From assembly GCA_037576195.1 (NCBI GenBank), contig CM075104.1, positions 19,670,211-19,734,210 on the forward strand: a stretch of DNA of 64,000 bases, given 5' to 3'. A program made the translations under genes and the position numbers. Positions within the stretch are counted from its first letter, which is position 1. Each line of letters begins with the position of its first letter. Below, piece by piece: positions 25,272-36,770 of the stretch. The DNA comes from Phytoseiulus persimilis. Taxonomy: Eukaryota; Arthropoda; Arachnida; Mesostigmata; Phytoseiidae. A model generated the notes under the pieces. It did no database searches, was not told the DNA's origin, and saw only the letters and a list, made by a program, of their open reading frames with translations.

Positions 25272-25279
25272 GCGGAATC

Positions 25280-25288
25280 GACAGAAAT
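25280..25288 (+). repeat. 9-bp target-site duplication, right
   Basis: Exact repeat of the nine bases at 24541-24549, directly after the last position similar to copy A. Confidence 0.7.
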
Positions 25289-27868
25289 CGGGAGCGTTGG
25301 GTCCCCACGCCAGCCTGTGTCGACGTAGATTCGCCGTTCGGACTCAAACGGATGTTTTTCTTCATCCGAAACTCCTAGTGGGAGGCCAATATGTCCAGAA
25401 GGGACGGAGGGATCGCAGTTTCCTTAACGACAACCCACTACGCATCAACAACACGGAAATTCGGGGAAAGAGAGCATCAGGACTCTCCAACTCCGTATTT
25501 CAGCTCTCTCCAACTCCCGTCCGGGTTCGGAGTCTCGTGGGCTTCCAGCTTGTTCAGGCAGATGAACCTCTTTCCGTTCGGCTTCGATAGGAAAAACTTC
25601 CGGATGAAATGCAGATCATTTATTGAAGCAAAATAACATTTCTAAGCTATGGACTCGTAGATTTCAACAACGGCATTGGTCTCCGGGCGCGTAGCCACTG
25701 CCATGCTTCATTTCCTGCTTCCTTCCTTCCGTCCTCTTGGTCGTCTGAACCTCATCCCGATACCTTCTCATTTGTCGTCAGAGCTCACGACGATCAGTAC
25801 ATGAAAAATCTCTCAAAATCGAAAACAGCGGTTCCGCAACGGAACAATGAAGGTCTTGGTACAATAGTTTAGCTAATGACGTCGTTAACCATTGTTACCG
25901 GAGCAATAGTTTTCCTATACTCGGACAACAAAGGCGGAAATTCTGTTCCATTTTTCTTTGTGAAGCTAGAATCTCCGTAACTGAGTAGAGAACTTATGAA
26001 GCGCGAGATGCTAGGTTGATACGGAAACTTGAGTTTCGTGTTCTAATTGCTCCTCCGGAGCCTCTGAAGTTCATTTGCACTGTTCTCCTCTTTCGTTCCG
26101 CAGGAAATGACTTTTGGAGAATACTTATCTTTCGAAAGCATCGTGAAAGAACCGGCGTCGGTACTGACTGGGAGAAACCTCAACATCAAGGTGAATTCAC
26201 GAGCGTGATCATCCCGATCCAGCTGTGCAGTTCGAACGCACAGCTTGTTGAGCATCATCGCAAGACACGAGTTTTTAGATTTTCTGCAAGCTTTCCCCAT
26301 TGTGATCTTTCGACACGAAACGTCGACGACTAAAGGGTTTTCGGAGAGAATCGGTGTGAATAGAGCCCGCCTGAACGTAGCCATCCGAGAGGACGTCACA
26401 GTGGTTGAATTTGGTTCTTCCCCTCTAGCGGAACCTCAAAGTCTGAATCGATAGCTGAAGTACCAGTTGAGGTTCGAGAGTGGGGCGGAGTTGTTACGTT
26501 ACTGCATTGTAGTACAAAATGTTGGAAGTCCCGCGGTGGGATCCGAACATATGCTGCAGGTCGTGGCCTCTCATCCCTGCTTGAGAGCCGTCATCTGTTC
26601 CTGACGTGGTATAATACTGGGTAACGCTACACGCTCGGTTTGTATTCAGTCCCATACTCGCGTGATCTGCCATCTCATAAACTCTTGTGTTGTTCAACTG
26701 CGGCTAAGTTCACCACAAATAATAGTTTTGCTCAACGATGGCTACTCAATAATTACATTATTATCCCTTACACGCTCATAGGGAGTGTTGGAAGAAGTGG
26801 AGGATTCGAAGTTTGTATCGACGTGGATTCGGGCGAATTGGTCGTGCGATTGGGTGATAGGATGTGTTTTCCAGGGGCTCGGAGCCTGCGATGGCGAGGA
26901 GGGTTTGCGGTTTTTTTCCGCGGGTGATGGGCTCTTCCGGGGCACCGGAGGCTCACCTCGTCACCGGAAGTAGTGCGGGTACGGGTTCTGGTGGTGAGTG
27001 GAAAAGTTGTGTTTGTTTCAGGTTGCGGCTACGAATGGGCTGATATCTGATTCCGACGAAGACCGCGCTGCAAGCGCAATACACCGAATCTTTGCGCGGT
27101 CCCAGTTTATATGTATCACATTGCAGCTAGAGCTTGGCCAGTTGCATTCTCCAATGCGTGATCGGCCATATTTGTTTCTCTGGGGGAGGGGAGGAACAGA
27201 GATTTCTTTTCATCTCTTTGTATGTTTCTCGTAAGAATTTCCGACAGAAAAGACACTCATACTCATAACGCTAGTGATAAAATGCAACACACGGTTCGAC
27301 TCATATATCGACTTTCTAACCGTCTTCGTTTGGCAACTGTGCAGCCGCTTTGTTTGAACTTGCGCATCAATCGAGTCATCGCGATTCGTCCCTGGTTCCG
27401 CGGAGATATCGATGCGATGTTCGGGAGGTTGTTGGTGAGTCCGTGTCGACGAAGAGTCACAGGCGAATGAGTCATCGGAGAAAGGAGCTGTCTCGCCGAG
27501 ACGCGTTTCGTATCTCCTTTTTTTTCCTGCTGCCGTGAGAGAAATCTTCCGATATTCGGCAAATTGAGATGATCAAAGTAACGAACACCAACCAGCACGA
27601 AGATGTTTCCAGGAGTGATGCGCAGTTTCAAAACGGCTCAGAGCTCGTAGACTTTGAGACGGAGTGTGGGGACGGTGCTGTCGCTTCATTCTCCTCCTCC
27701 TAGAGTTCAAATCTTTAGCGGCGCTTGCTTTGTGTCCCCTTGCTCCTTAGTTGAGAGTTGAGACCCTTGATGCCCCCGCTGTCTCCCTGTTATTTCCTCC
27801 GACGGGTTTCCGTGAAGCAACAACGAGGAATTTTCCCTCCATTTATAGTTGGAGCGAGGTGGAACGGC
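25289..27868. other. no supported gene
   Basis: No gene recognised between copy B and the Ras-like gene. The stretch 26785-27000 is unusually rich in G and T on the plus strand and ends in a donor-like GGTGAGTGG followed by a TTTGTTTCAG acceptor-like site. This could mark an unrecognised exon junction, but no frame there is convincing. The minus-strand end of this interval (below 27869) would hold the 3' UTR of the Ras-like gene; no exact AATAAA is visible on that strand down to about 27400. Confidence 0.4.
26530..26610 (-). mobile_element. possible tRNA-derived SINE fragment
   Basis: Read on the minus strand, an A-box-like GGCTCTCAAGCAGG is followed about 40 bases later by TGTTCGGATCCC, which resembles a pol III B-box. 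No cloverleaf closes and no target duplication was found, so a degraded SINE or tRNA pseudogene is the most that can be claimed. Confidence 0.25.
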
Positions 27869-27991
27869 TTAAGAAACGGTGCAATCGTCATTAGTCTTCA
27901 CTTTGTTCTTTTTACTCGTGCGACGAATCAGCGACCTTGATCTGGGCTTCGACTTGAGCGCCGAACAATTCTGCAGAGCGGACGGTGGTTC
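27869..27991 (-). other. last coding exon of the Ras-like gene (CAAX exon)
   Basis: Forty codons following a good acceptor (pyrimidine-rich, TCGTTGCAG ending at 27992). It encodes an Arg/Lys-rich segment and ends DDCTVS-stop. Skipping this exon would leave the GTPase without a prenylation signal. A second possible acceptor at 27971, also in phase 0, would shorten the exon by seven codons without changing the tail. Confidence 0.8.
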
Positions 27992-30900
27992 CTGCAACGA
28001 ATAACAAGCTCCGTTCCAGTTCGGGCCTTGAGCGTGTCGATCGACGCGACGACTGCCGCCGGCGAGGCTTCCACTTTGCAAATCTCACGACTGCTCCAGC
28101 AACTTGGGAAGCTTCGCTCGAGAGGAGCGGCGGCGACTCCCAACGAGCACTTCCTGGGGATTATTTCTTCCGAAAGAAAAGGGGAAGTACGAAGCCCGCT
28201 GGCGGGAGGACAGCGAGTACTTCGAGTTACTAGAGGATATCTTGGGATGTTCGGAGACAGTTTGGCGCGAGTGCATCTCAAACACAAGAAACAAGAGGCA
28301 CATTTTAGGAGGACACTGAGAGGAATTCGACGCGGAACGCCGCTCGCCTCGCTTCTTCGCGAACCTGTCTTCGTTCAGGGACCCACTCACCGTGGGGAGC
28401 TGCTCCTTGGGGCTGCTGAATCTTTTCGGTAGATGTACCGAGGATCTCCTTCGGAGCTGCGGGGTCGTAGGGACGCTTTCTACCAAGGTCTTGAGTTGAA
28501 TCCCCGACAGAGGAATGAACGAGCGGAACACCTCCTGCACGTTGCTCCCTGTAATTCGCACGCAAGACTGAATCTTCAGATACCGCTGGTTTCAATCTCT
28601 GAATCGCTCGCTACGGTCGCGTCGAGGAGAACGTTTTCCAGTCGAGTCGTTGGGAGAGAGAACATTAGGCAAGGCTCAATTTTTCGCTTGAACGCCTTTA
28701 CCACTCGAAGTCGCTTGCCAGGAGCGGCGTGTTCGTCCAAGGGCTCGTGTTGGTGCATTGAACCGTATTGAAGCTGGCGACGACAATCAGCAAGTTCGAC
28801 AGGTGAACAGAGTGAGTAACCTTGAGCGTTCAGGTCGAGTATAATCTCAAGCAGAACATGGAGACAGGATACTTTATTACGAGTCGGGGATGCAGTTTTT
28901 CTACTTCCGCGGCTATGGTGGACGAGTCTCTTTGCGGTTATAGACTTCTTGTTCTCGGAAGGGACTGTGCAGTGTTTTCCCAGTTTTCCACCCTGCTCCT
29001 GGAGCCGAAGTGTATCTTTTCGAGGACTTGGTGATTTTTTCGGAGCCTCGCGAGTATTTCACAAGCGCCCCGCATCGAGGTCATAACGCCAAGTCAGATC
29101 GAAGCCGGAACGGAGGGACGGAGCTGTCATGTGGGACTCCCCCATCGCAAGATAAAAGAGCTTGATTTTGAATATATGCAAGCTATCAACAGCATTCGAA
29201 AGCTGAGGGAACACCCAAGAAAAGAGCTCTCTTCCAAACTCCTATAATGAGTCATGTGACCGGAATAAATAACGGACGAGGCCCAATGGACGAATACAAT
29301 AGAGAAACTGCTCCCGGACTCACTGAACGCCTGAGGAATGATCCCATTCTCTTCTGCTTCTCAACGCATTCCACATTCAGAATTTTGTGCGGTCGCTCAC
29401 TGCTGCTGTCTCGGAATCGCTGACTTATAGCGTCTAGGTAAACGCCACTTTCGTATTCTCCATCCGAAAAATGGTCTGGTGTGAGCTTTGCTCAGTAAAG
29501 GAAATCGGAGAGAACCTACCGTCCTTGGCAGAGCACTCCACGAGCTTCGTCTTCAATCGAGGGAGTTCGCAGTACAGCCACTCGCTGACGTCCTGTTTGC
29601 TGACCTCCCGGCGCAGCTCTGGGGTGTCGTTTTTATTACCGCAGACCACGATCGGAAGATCCTGTGAATTCCTAGTGTGTCACTCCAGGAGTCTCGATCC
29701 TTCCCGGCAAACCATAAATGAGGCTTCTCCAGCCGGGAGATTCGTGTGATTTTCGTTTTTACTTCGCCCTCCTCCGCCAACAAACGAGCGGCTCCCGTTG
29801 CTAGCTCCGTCAACGCAGACGTTCATCTCGAGAAGTTTGAAAATTTCACTTGTTTCACTTCTCGAGGTCACCGGCGTCAAACTCAATGCACTCGTCGATT
29901 TGTTCCATTCGGAGGTTTGCTCACCGCTTCTCTGACCGTAGGCTGAGATCATGGAGGTTTTCTCACGCCTCTACGCCGTACACGGTCGGGTACAGCGGAA
30001 GCGTCAAAACCAACCGGGTTAGTTCAGTCGCCGATACGAAGAGGCGGGAAGAATGTGAGGACGATAACAAGCAAAGATATTCGGCAGTTTGCCGCTAGGA
30101 ACGGAATTTACGAGGAGCATCTGCGCTTTACGAGCTTGGACTCCCATGTCGACGTTGTCGCTGACCGCTCGAAGATTTCGCTCCTTGTCGGAGAGTGTAA
30201 TCTGCGGAGAGCGCGGTGGGTGAAGACGACAGCACCTGATCAGCGCGGCTCGTCCGACCACGTGCGATTCTCGCGGTCGCTCCCTCGGAAACTCTGTTCC
30301 CACCACTCGAGCACCTTTCCGCGCCCAGAGTTTCCTCTGGTGTTCGGATGAAACCGAAATATACCGAAACAGGAAAATATCTCCTGTAGCCCTGAATTTC
30401 CCACCGCACGGACTTTTGGTTCCCCTGCTGTGCGTCCCCTAATGGCTACGGAGCCACTTCTGAATCCATCAATCAGATAGCTTCCAGAACTCGGCGTGAG
30501 GGGTGCACGTCCACTCCTACGCGTTCCGCTCCCGACGCACTTTCGGCGCTCCGCGAGATTCCGGGCAAACGGGACGACGGTTCATGAAAAATTAGTGCCT
30601 TCCGCGTTCCCGCCCATCGCTGCCCGCGCCCTTCGCCCGGAGTTCGTGTCACGCAAAAATGCTTCACTTGTTCTCTCGAAGCTTCTCGAAACACGCTTCA
30701 AGCCGTGCCGAAGGGGAAACTTCGAATGTGGCACGACATCAGGTCGGGTTTAGTTCGAGGAGTGCCGGCCGAAGTGCTCGATAATCGCCTATCGTACCTG
30801 GTAGTCGGGTTTGCCTTCCCGGATTTCTTCGAACGATTGCTTGAGCATATCAAAAGAGTTGGGATCATCGATGGCGTAAACGAGTAGGAACGCCTGGCCA

Positions 30901-31505
30901 TTCGCGATCGAGAGCCGTCGCATCGCCGGGAACTGGTTGTCTCCAGCAGTGTCGAGGAAATCAACCTGGAATCGTGGGCGAAACACATGAGTCGGAGCTG
31001 GGTTCCCAGCTGGAAGCGGATTTCTCTCGAGAGCGGCAGTAGCGAAGACTTTAAGGCACTCCAAATGGGAGGTAACTCGCGGGTCCGCCTAATGAGACCG
31101 TTGCTGATTCGAGGTCAACACGGAACACTCAAAACTTAAAACTCTAATTCCGAGCTCGTGGCTTCGGAGGTTCCGTTCTCATGCATCGCGGAGGCAGGTT
31201 CCGTCACGGAAACCTCCGCTGTCTCATTTGTCGTACCGTCCGAGGCAGTGACGTCTACGGGACTACTAAGAGTTCCTGCTACTCCACCCCTGAGAATGAT
31301 CGTTCGATCTTTGCTAGCTTACCTTTAGAGTGACTTGTTCGAGATTGAATTCCTTGAAGAACATGTCTTCCACTGTGGGTCGGTATTTGTCCAAGAAAGT
31401 GTTGAAGAGGAATTTTCGCAATAGGCAACTCTTGCCCACCTTGGGCCCACCAAGAATGACCAGCCTCACACGCTGCTCGTTCTCGTCCAGAGGCATCGCG
31501 GGCAT
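27869..31505 (-). CDS. Ras-superfamily small GTPase, RASD/Rhes-DiRas-like, five exons
   Basis: Exons, in transcript order: 31505-31323, 30965-30798, 29661-29520, 28548-28391, 27991-27869. All junctions are GT-AG (donors GTAAGC, GTACGA, GTAGGT, GTGAGT) and the phases fit, giving 257 aa. Motifs: P-loop GGPKVGKS (19-26), switch I Thr44 in YRPTVED, DTAG (66-69) followed by FPAMRRLSI (73-81), NKND (126-129), ECSAKD (159-164), RRRSS (197-201), a basic stretch (240-249) and a C-terminal CTVS box. The family binds GTP and signals from membranes after prenylation; FPAMRRLSI and the long C-terminal extension point to RASD or DiRas. Equivalents of Ras G12 and Q61 are P21 and D70, so weak, GAP-insensitive hydrolysis is inferred. 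An ATG at 31565 is in frame, but an acceptor-like TTTCCACTCAG ending at 31536 suggests an upstream noncoding exon and a start at 31505. The splice into the last exon is inferred. Confidence 0.9.
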
Positions 31506-31825
31506 CGCCGAGGACTGGAAGTAGGATCGACGGAACTGAGTGGAAACGGCGACATCAGAACACATTCACTGAGGCTGAGGTATTGAAGAGGCCAGTTCCA
31601 AAACGTCACATCTCCAGAATCACCGCTTCCAGGATTCTCCCAAAATATCGTAGGGGGCTCGATACCTCGCACTTCACGGAAATCCTGAAATCCTTGTATC
31701 CCTATATTTTTTCGCATAACTTCCATTTTCGACTGAAATCAGCCAATGCAACCGCTGTCCCCGCTGAACATGACTTGAAACTGTATCCTCCTCCTCATGC
31801 TATCAAGTCATGTCGTCGGATCTAA

Positions 31826-31827
<2 letters not shown>

Positions 31828-31889
<62 letters not shown>

Positions 31890-31894
31890 TCTCT
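31828..31894 (+). repeat. TC/GA microsatellite upstream of the Ras-like gene
   Basis: A 67-bp TC tract with one interruption near 31885. On the gene's own strand it reads (GA)n and lies about 320 bases upstream of the preferred start codon. In arthropods, GA tracts near promoters can bind GAGA-type factors; that role is inferred here from position alone. Confidence 0.95.
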
Positions 31895-34800
31895 GATGAA
31901 CATCAGCATCTAGTGTGAGCTCGAATGCGCAATCCATCTTCTCTGTTTTTTTTTGCACTCAACGGTTGTAGAGATTTCAGGCTTCCAGATTCGAAACGTC
32001 ACATTCGGCCGATATTATGCCGACCCTATTTCCGTGGGAATTTCGATCGTTCTCCAGGAATCGAGAGCGCTCCGCGGCTGTGTTACCTTCAGAAAGTACC
32101 GAGAGAATGTCGTCGAGAAGATGAAAGACCGCAGTTTTTCGTTGTTCTCCCAGAAATCGAGGAAGAGGAGATGCGACGTTCAAGAACCCGACTCTTCGAT
32201 CGCAACTGACTGAGGCATGCGGTCGCTGGGAAACAGCCTAAAAGATAATGCCCCGTTTCGAATGGCATTGATCTCCAGAAGAGTATTCGTTTCATTCGGA
32301 AGCGACACTCGAAGAATTGGGTATGGTGGAGGGCTCGAGAAGCGGCTTTTCACGGCTATTTGTCGAGAATGTGAGACCTCGGGTGGGTAGCATAATGACC
32401 ACTAGAAGAGGCCGAAGAATGGGATATTGAGGGAAATTCCGTAATCGAACGGCGTTTGCTTGAGAGGAAACAGCTTACAGGGAATTTTGAGAGGTCGGGC
32501 AGGAACTCGAATCGCGATCGTGTAGGTTGGAATAAATAAATGATCGTGAGACTCGGATCGAGGTTATCATAGGCGGTTCTCGAACCTCAAGCCACTCTGA
32601 CTCGTCGAGCAATACGAGTTCGGTGTCGAACTCGAAACTTATTGTGCCTATCAGGTTGAGATCGGTTCGCGGAGTGGGTCCGAGTCTTCACTGGGTGAAC
32701 TATATGGTTGGACGGGAGAAGCGCCTCCTTGCAAGCGTGCCGGCTTTACATATGTACATCAGAGAAGTGGAACGAACGCATTTTCAAGTATTATTATTAT
32801 TTTTATTGATGGATTTCAGTGAGTATCGATTGATGGTGAGCTCCGACGTTGAGTGTTTCAATGTTGCGAGTCTGCGCGCCACAAGGAGAGACAGTTCGCA
32901 CGATCAATGTCTTCATGGACGTGGGGTTTGATAGACGAAAAATTCTGCCCCTGTCTCATCGATAAATCCATCACGAAACACCCGATGCATCGATTCCGCA
33001 TACTTTGGACAACAGGAGAATGCGTGCATCTAGTGTTCATCTCGCACATATGATGCTGCTGTCGGACCACCGGAACCACCGCTCCCAGAGAGGAGTTCAT
33101 GGTGATGAATTTCATTCGATGGGGAGCCACAGTCTCTGAGCTAGAGGAGACTTTCATTATTCACGGGGAGGGGGACATGAGGGTTGAGCATCTGCGCTAA
33201 TAGTCGCAGAGGTCCAGAACACTCCCCCCCTGCTTTTGCCGAAGGTCGTTGACGAACCCATGTTTTGAAATATTTGGATGGATACCAAGTGTCATAAAGA
33301 AGCCTTCTGCGCCGCCGGGTTCCGAAGGATTCCATTGGGCGGCTGTGCTGCCGCGCATCCAAGAATCCAAACCCTCGCCAGCTCAACGAGCCCTTTGCAA
33401 GGGCGCTTGCAGAAAAGCAATCCTCCCAGATCGAAGGATCCCGAGGAACAACAAGCGGATCTTGTCGGATGCCCGAAAGTCGGGTATCGCCTCAGGCCAG
33501 GAACGGGGAAAGGACTCGTTAATGTTCATGGCGCCTCCGTCGGCGTTGTAGCTATTCGGATCTTCGGGAATCGAAGGAAGATCCCTGGGATAAGGATGTT
33601 CCATGTTTAGGATTTGGGAATCTTTCGCTCATAGGACCGAATCTAATCGGTCAATTCTTTCGAGCGGCCAAAGCTCGTTCCAGCACGCCGACGAGCCAGC
33701 CGCCGTTCGTCTGAGTTTGACTGGAAACGAATGTCACCCTTTCCTCGAGGCGATGCGTTTTATGTCGAACTCGGAAGGGTTACAAATTCAGAATCTCAAG
33801 CGTTGAAGAAAAATGGCAGCGCGTCATCCCTTCGGAGAGCCGAAATTTCAGCGTTGTTCTCGTGAAGGATCAAGCGATTTGTTCTCTCGAGATCTATGAG
33901 GATTCTTAATTGCTGAGCCCGAGCTCCTCTCGGTGTCTTCAGCTGAAAACAGCGTCTTCGGGAACGGAATCCTGAGGTTGTTCTCCTATATTTCTGCGTA
34001 GCAAAAGTGCGCGCTCTGAGCTCCCAGCAACGACACTGGAAGCATTTCATATAAATAGGTTATCAAGAAGATAATCCTCACAGCCGAGGATTCCGTTCGT
34101 GCTGCCCACTATCGCCGGAGCGCACCGTTCGGTATCGGGAAAACAGAGGGGATTCCTAGTCGCGACACCGGTCGTGCCGGCAAGTTTTGGGGCCGCGTTT
34201 CAAGCAAAAGTCCCGAGGTAGGAAAAAGAAGCGACCTGTTGGAGGTCACGAAACTAAACTTCATCGATCGCTCCCACGAATGAGAAACTGGGATATTTTG
34301 GAGCGATACGGATCGAACAGGGCGCTCATCAGCTGCCCAAGACGAACATCTGTGCGGCAATATAGTGAAGTAGCATGGCAGTATCGGCAAACCAAACTCC
34401 GACGTTTTCAGGAGGAAACTCTCACACATCCGATGTGATGTTTAGGCGTTGCCGCACTTCGTCCGAGATCATCCTAATCCCAATATTTTCCGAATCAGCA
34501 ATTCCCGCCGAACGCTTCCCGAGTTTGGGCTTCTGCGTCCGATCGCCGAACAAAAAACGTCGGTGAATGGCTACAAAACTCCCAGTTCCCGAGGACCTGC
34601 TGGCGGCGGCTGGACGTCTACCCCGTCTAGTTGCGCACAATGCTCGACCCAGTCCGTTGACCACAGATGTTAGAATGCTAAACATTCGTAGCGCTGCCGC
34701 GATAGCCGCCAAACAGAATTGAATCTACGTCGTTTACCTCCCGAGCCGTGGACTCTTTCGCGCGAGTCCGCCATGGCCGCGGCGGCCTTGCCCAAATTTT

Positions 34801-35305
34801 TTCTTGCGTGGTTGTTGCGAGCAACTCTGTGTTCGCGTTTCCCAGAGGAAACGATCTGGCCCCGCCACATCGTCGTAGTCAGCAATGACCCGAGCTGCGC
34901 CGGAATCTTACGCCGTCTAAATTTAAGCAACAACCAAAAGAAGAAAGGAGCCAAGCAGAACACGCGAGAGTTCAACCGAAGGTCCCCCGCACTCGACACA
35001 GCTCCTTTGACATCAGCCGCAGGCCGGCCCGAAATTTCCCACATTCCTTGCGTTGTTTCCCAGAGACTCAAAATTAACATTAATGACTCGGCTCCCAGCG
35101 TGAAAGACCGGGGGAGAACTGCAGGAACAACGTTCTTTACTCAAGGGAAGTGTTTCGAGGAACGGTGGGCATATCGGAAGCATGCCTCCTCAGCAACGCA
35201 TGTGAACGGGATGAGGAAGGAGTCACGTTTCATGACGTAAGCATCAATGTGACCGACTCCTTAGCAGGTCTCGGCAGCCTGCACTCGGAACTTTTTACGG
35301 CTCCG

Positions 35306-35325
35306 GAGGAGGAGGAGGAGGCTAG
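35306..35325 (+). repeat. short GGA trinucleotide repeat
   Basis: About six GGA units. Too short to say more than that it is a simple repeat. Confidence 0.6.
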
Positions 35326-36679
35326 TTACGCTCAAAAAACCCGCAGAAGACATCCAGCCATGAGATTTCACCCCGCTCGGGAACTATTCCCTCCAAGATG
35401 AACCTTCCAGCCGCAGCACATCGACAGTCTGCGGCTCTCGCGCAAATTGGAGAGTTGCCTGGAAACTACGCGAAACCCAACAGGGAACAACAGAGCCGGC
35501 CGTGCCAGACGACGAGTCACGCAGCGAACCGCGTTTCGGCCTAGCCGCTGTTCACGTCGCATTTTGAATCCAACTGTCCCATTGAGCACAGCGCTGGAAG
35601 AAGGACTCCGTCCGCGAGAACTCGTTTCGATACGAAACGAGGCCCCCCATTATAAAGTTCGAGTGTCCACTGGGTCGCATCCGCACTCGATGAAGAGGCA
35701 CCTGTTCCCTACGGTCAAGTGGCCAGTGGCCGCCTTCCGTTGATCACACCCCCACTCTCAAACACAGGATGTTTGTCCTGAGCGCTCCCAGAGTAAATTT
35801 TCTCGCAATTCTCGACAAGATCCGTTTTTATAGGTTCGTCTGGCGTAACGAAATTTGACTTGCTGTAATTCTTCCCTTCCCTCAGGGAGATGAGTCAAGT
35901 TTCGTCCGTGTACGGGAGGAGCCTCCTCCGTGGGGAGTCGTAGAATGTTTTCGAGAGCTCTGCCGCAGTTTTTCCTGGGCGGCGCGAAACTCCTACGGCC
36001 GGTTTCGCCAGCTGGCCAACAAGCCGACGAATCATCGCCGAGGGACAAGCGCGTGGATTGATCCCGCCACTACTCGGGCGGGCGTCGAGTGCCCGCTTCA
36101 TGAAAGGCTGGTGAGGGCTGACATCGGATCTCTCGTTCAAGGACGATCTACGGTAAAAGCCCGCCCGAGATAGTGTCGGAGGCTGCTGTTGTTGTTTTGT
36201 AATCGCATGGCGCGCCGCCTCTGCTATTGATCGAGTCCTATGTAGCAAGTCTTACACAAACTTTCGCTGATTGGGCAAAGAAGATACGCGAGCTTCACAC
36301 CGTCGGAGGAAGGGCTCCACCGGCGAGAAGCGTGGCCGTATCGATGCCAGCGTTGAGCTCATAGCGAGACTAGGAACGAGATGATGAGAATCAGATCCGT
36401 CCCGGGTCCACGAAGAGGCGGCGATCCTCCGTAAAACCGAACAACGGAGCATCTCATCACGCGGCGAGAGACGGGATCTCGCACCGCCAATCGAGACTGA
36501 GTTCACGAGTCCGCTGTATCGACTTCGAACACAATGACAGCCGCGGGAGGGCTCTGAATGAAACGCGCTCCGATAATCTTTCGGAGTTATGGACTCCAAC
36601 AGTTCAGCTTCCTAGAAGCCACTTTCCGATGCTCGGTAATCCCTCTCAAGGTCTGACAAACCTCTTAACTCACAAATGG

Positions 36680-36770
36680 CCGGGGAAGTATCCGCACCGG
36701 CATTCGAACCGCGAGTTCCGGCGAACACTCCAGAGGAGATCCGAACTCATGTGCTCGCGTATCGGAGGAA
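36680..36770 (-). mobile_element. possible tRNA-derived SINE or tRNA pseudogene fragment
   Basis: On the minus strand GGTTCGAATGCC, close to the B-box consensus, is preceded about 45 bases upstream by AGCACATGAGTTCGGA, a weak A-box. A related ATG-TTCGGATC string occurs in the 26530-26610 fragment. No acceptor-stem pairing or target duplication was found. Confidence 0.25.

Larger units (their letters stand above)
24550..25279 (-). mobile_element. foldback-like non-autonomous element, copy B
   Basis: A second copy, in inverse orientation to the element at 14771. About seven 17-bp units lie at the left end (24557-24674) and six at the right (25168-25271), around a 493-bp interior (24675-25167) that is about 96% identical to copy A. 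An exact 9-bp direct repeat, GACAGAAAT, flanks the element (24541-24549 and 25280-25288), giving a 730-bp insertion. No transposase frame is present, so movement would need a relative elsewhere. The high identity and intact duplication suggest activity not long ago. A Mutator-type (MULE) origin with subterminal repeats is the main alternative, as both classes make 9-bp duplications. Confidence 0.88.

Noticed and set aside
28028-28432. Plus-strand 134-codon frame overlapping the end of the Ras-like gene
   Set aside because: It is antisense to exons with matching phases and family motifs; no independent support.
28085-28561. Unspliced 158-codon frame as the true 3' end of the Ras-like protein
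   Set aside because: It ends without a prenylation box, whereas splicing from the strong donor at 28390 gives a typical basic tail and CTVS. Kept only as a possible isoform.
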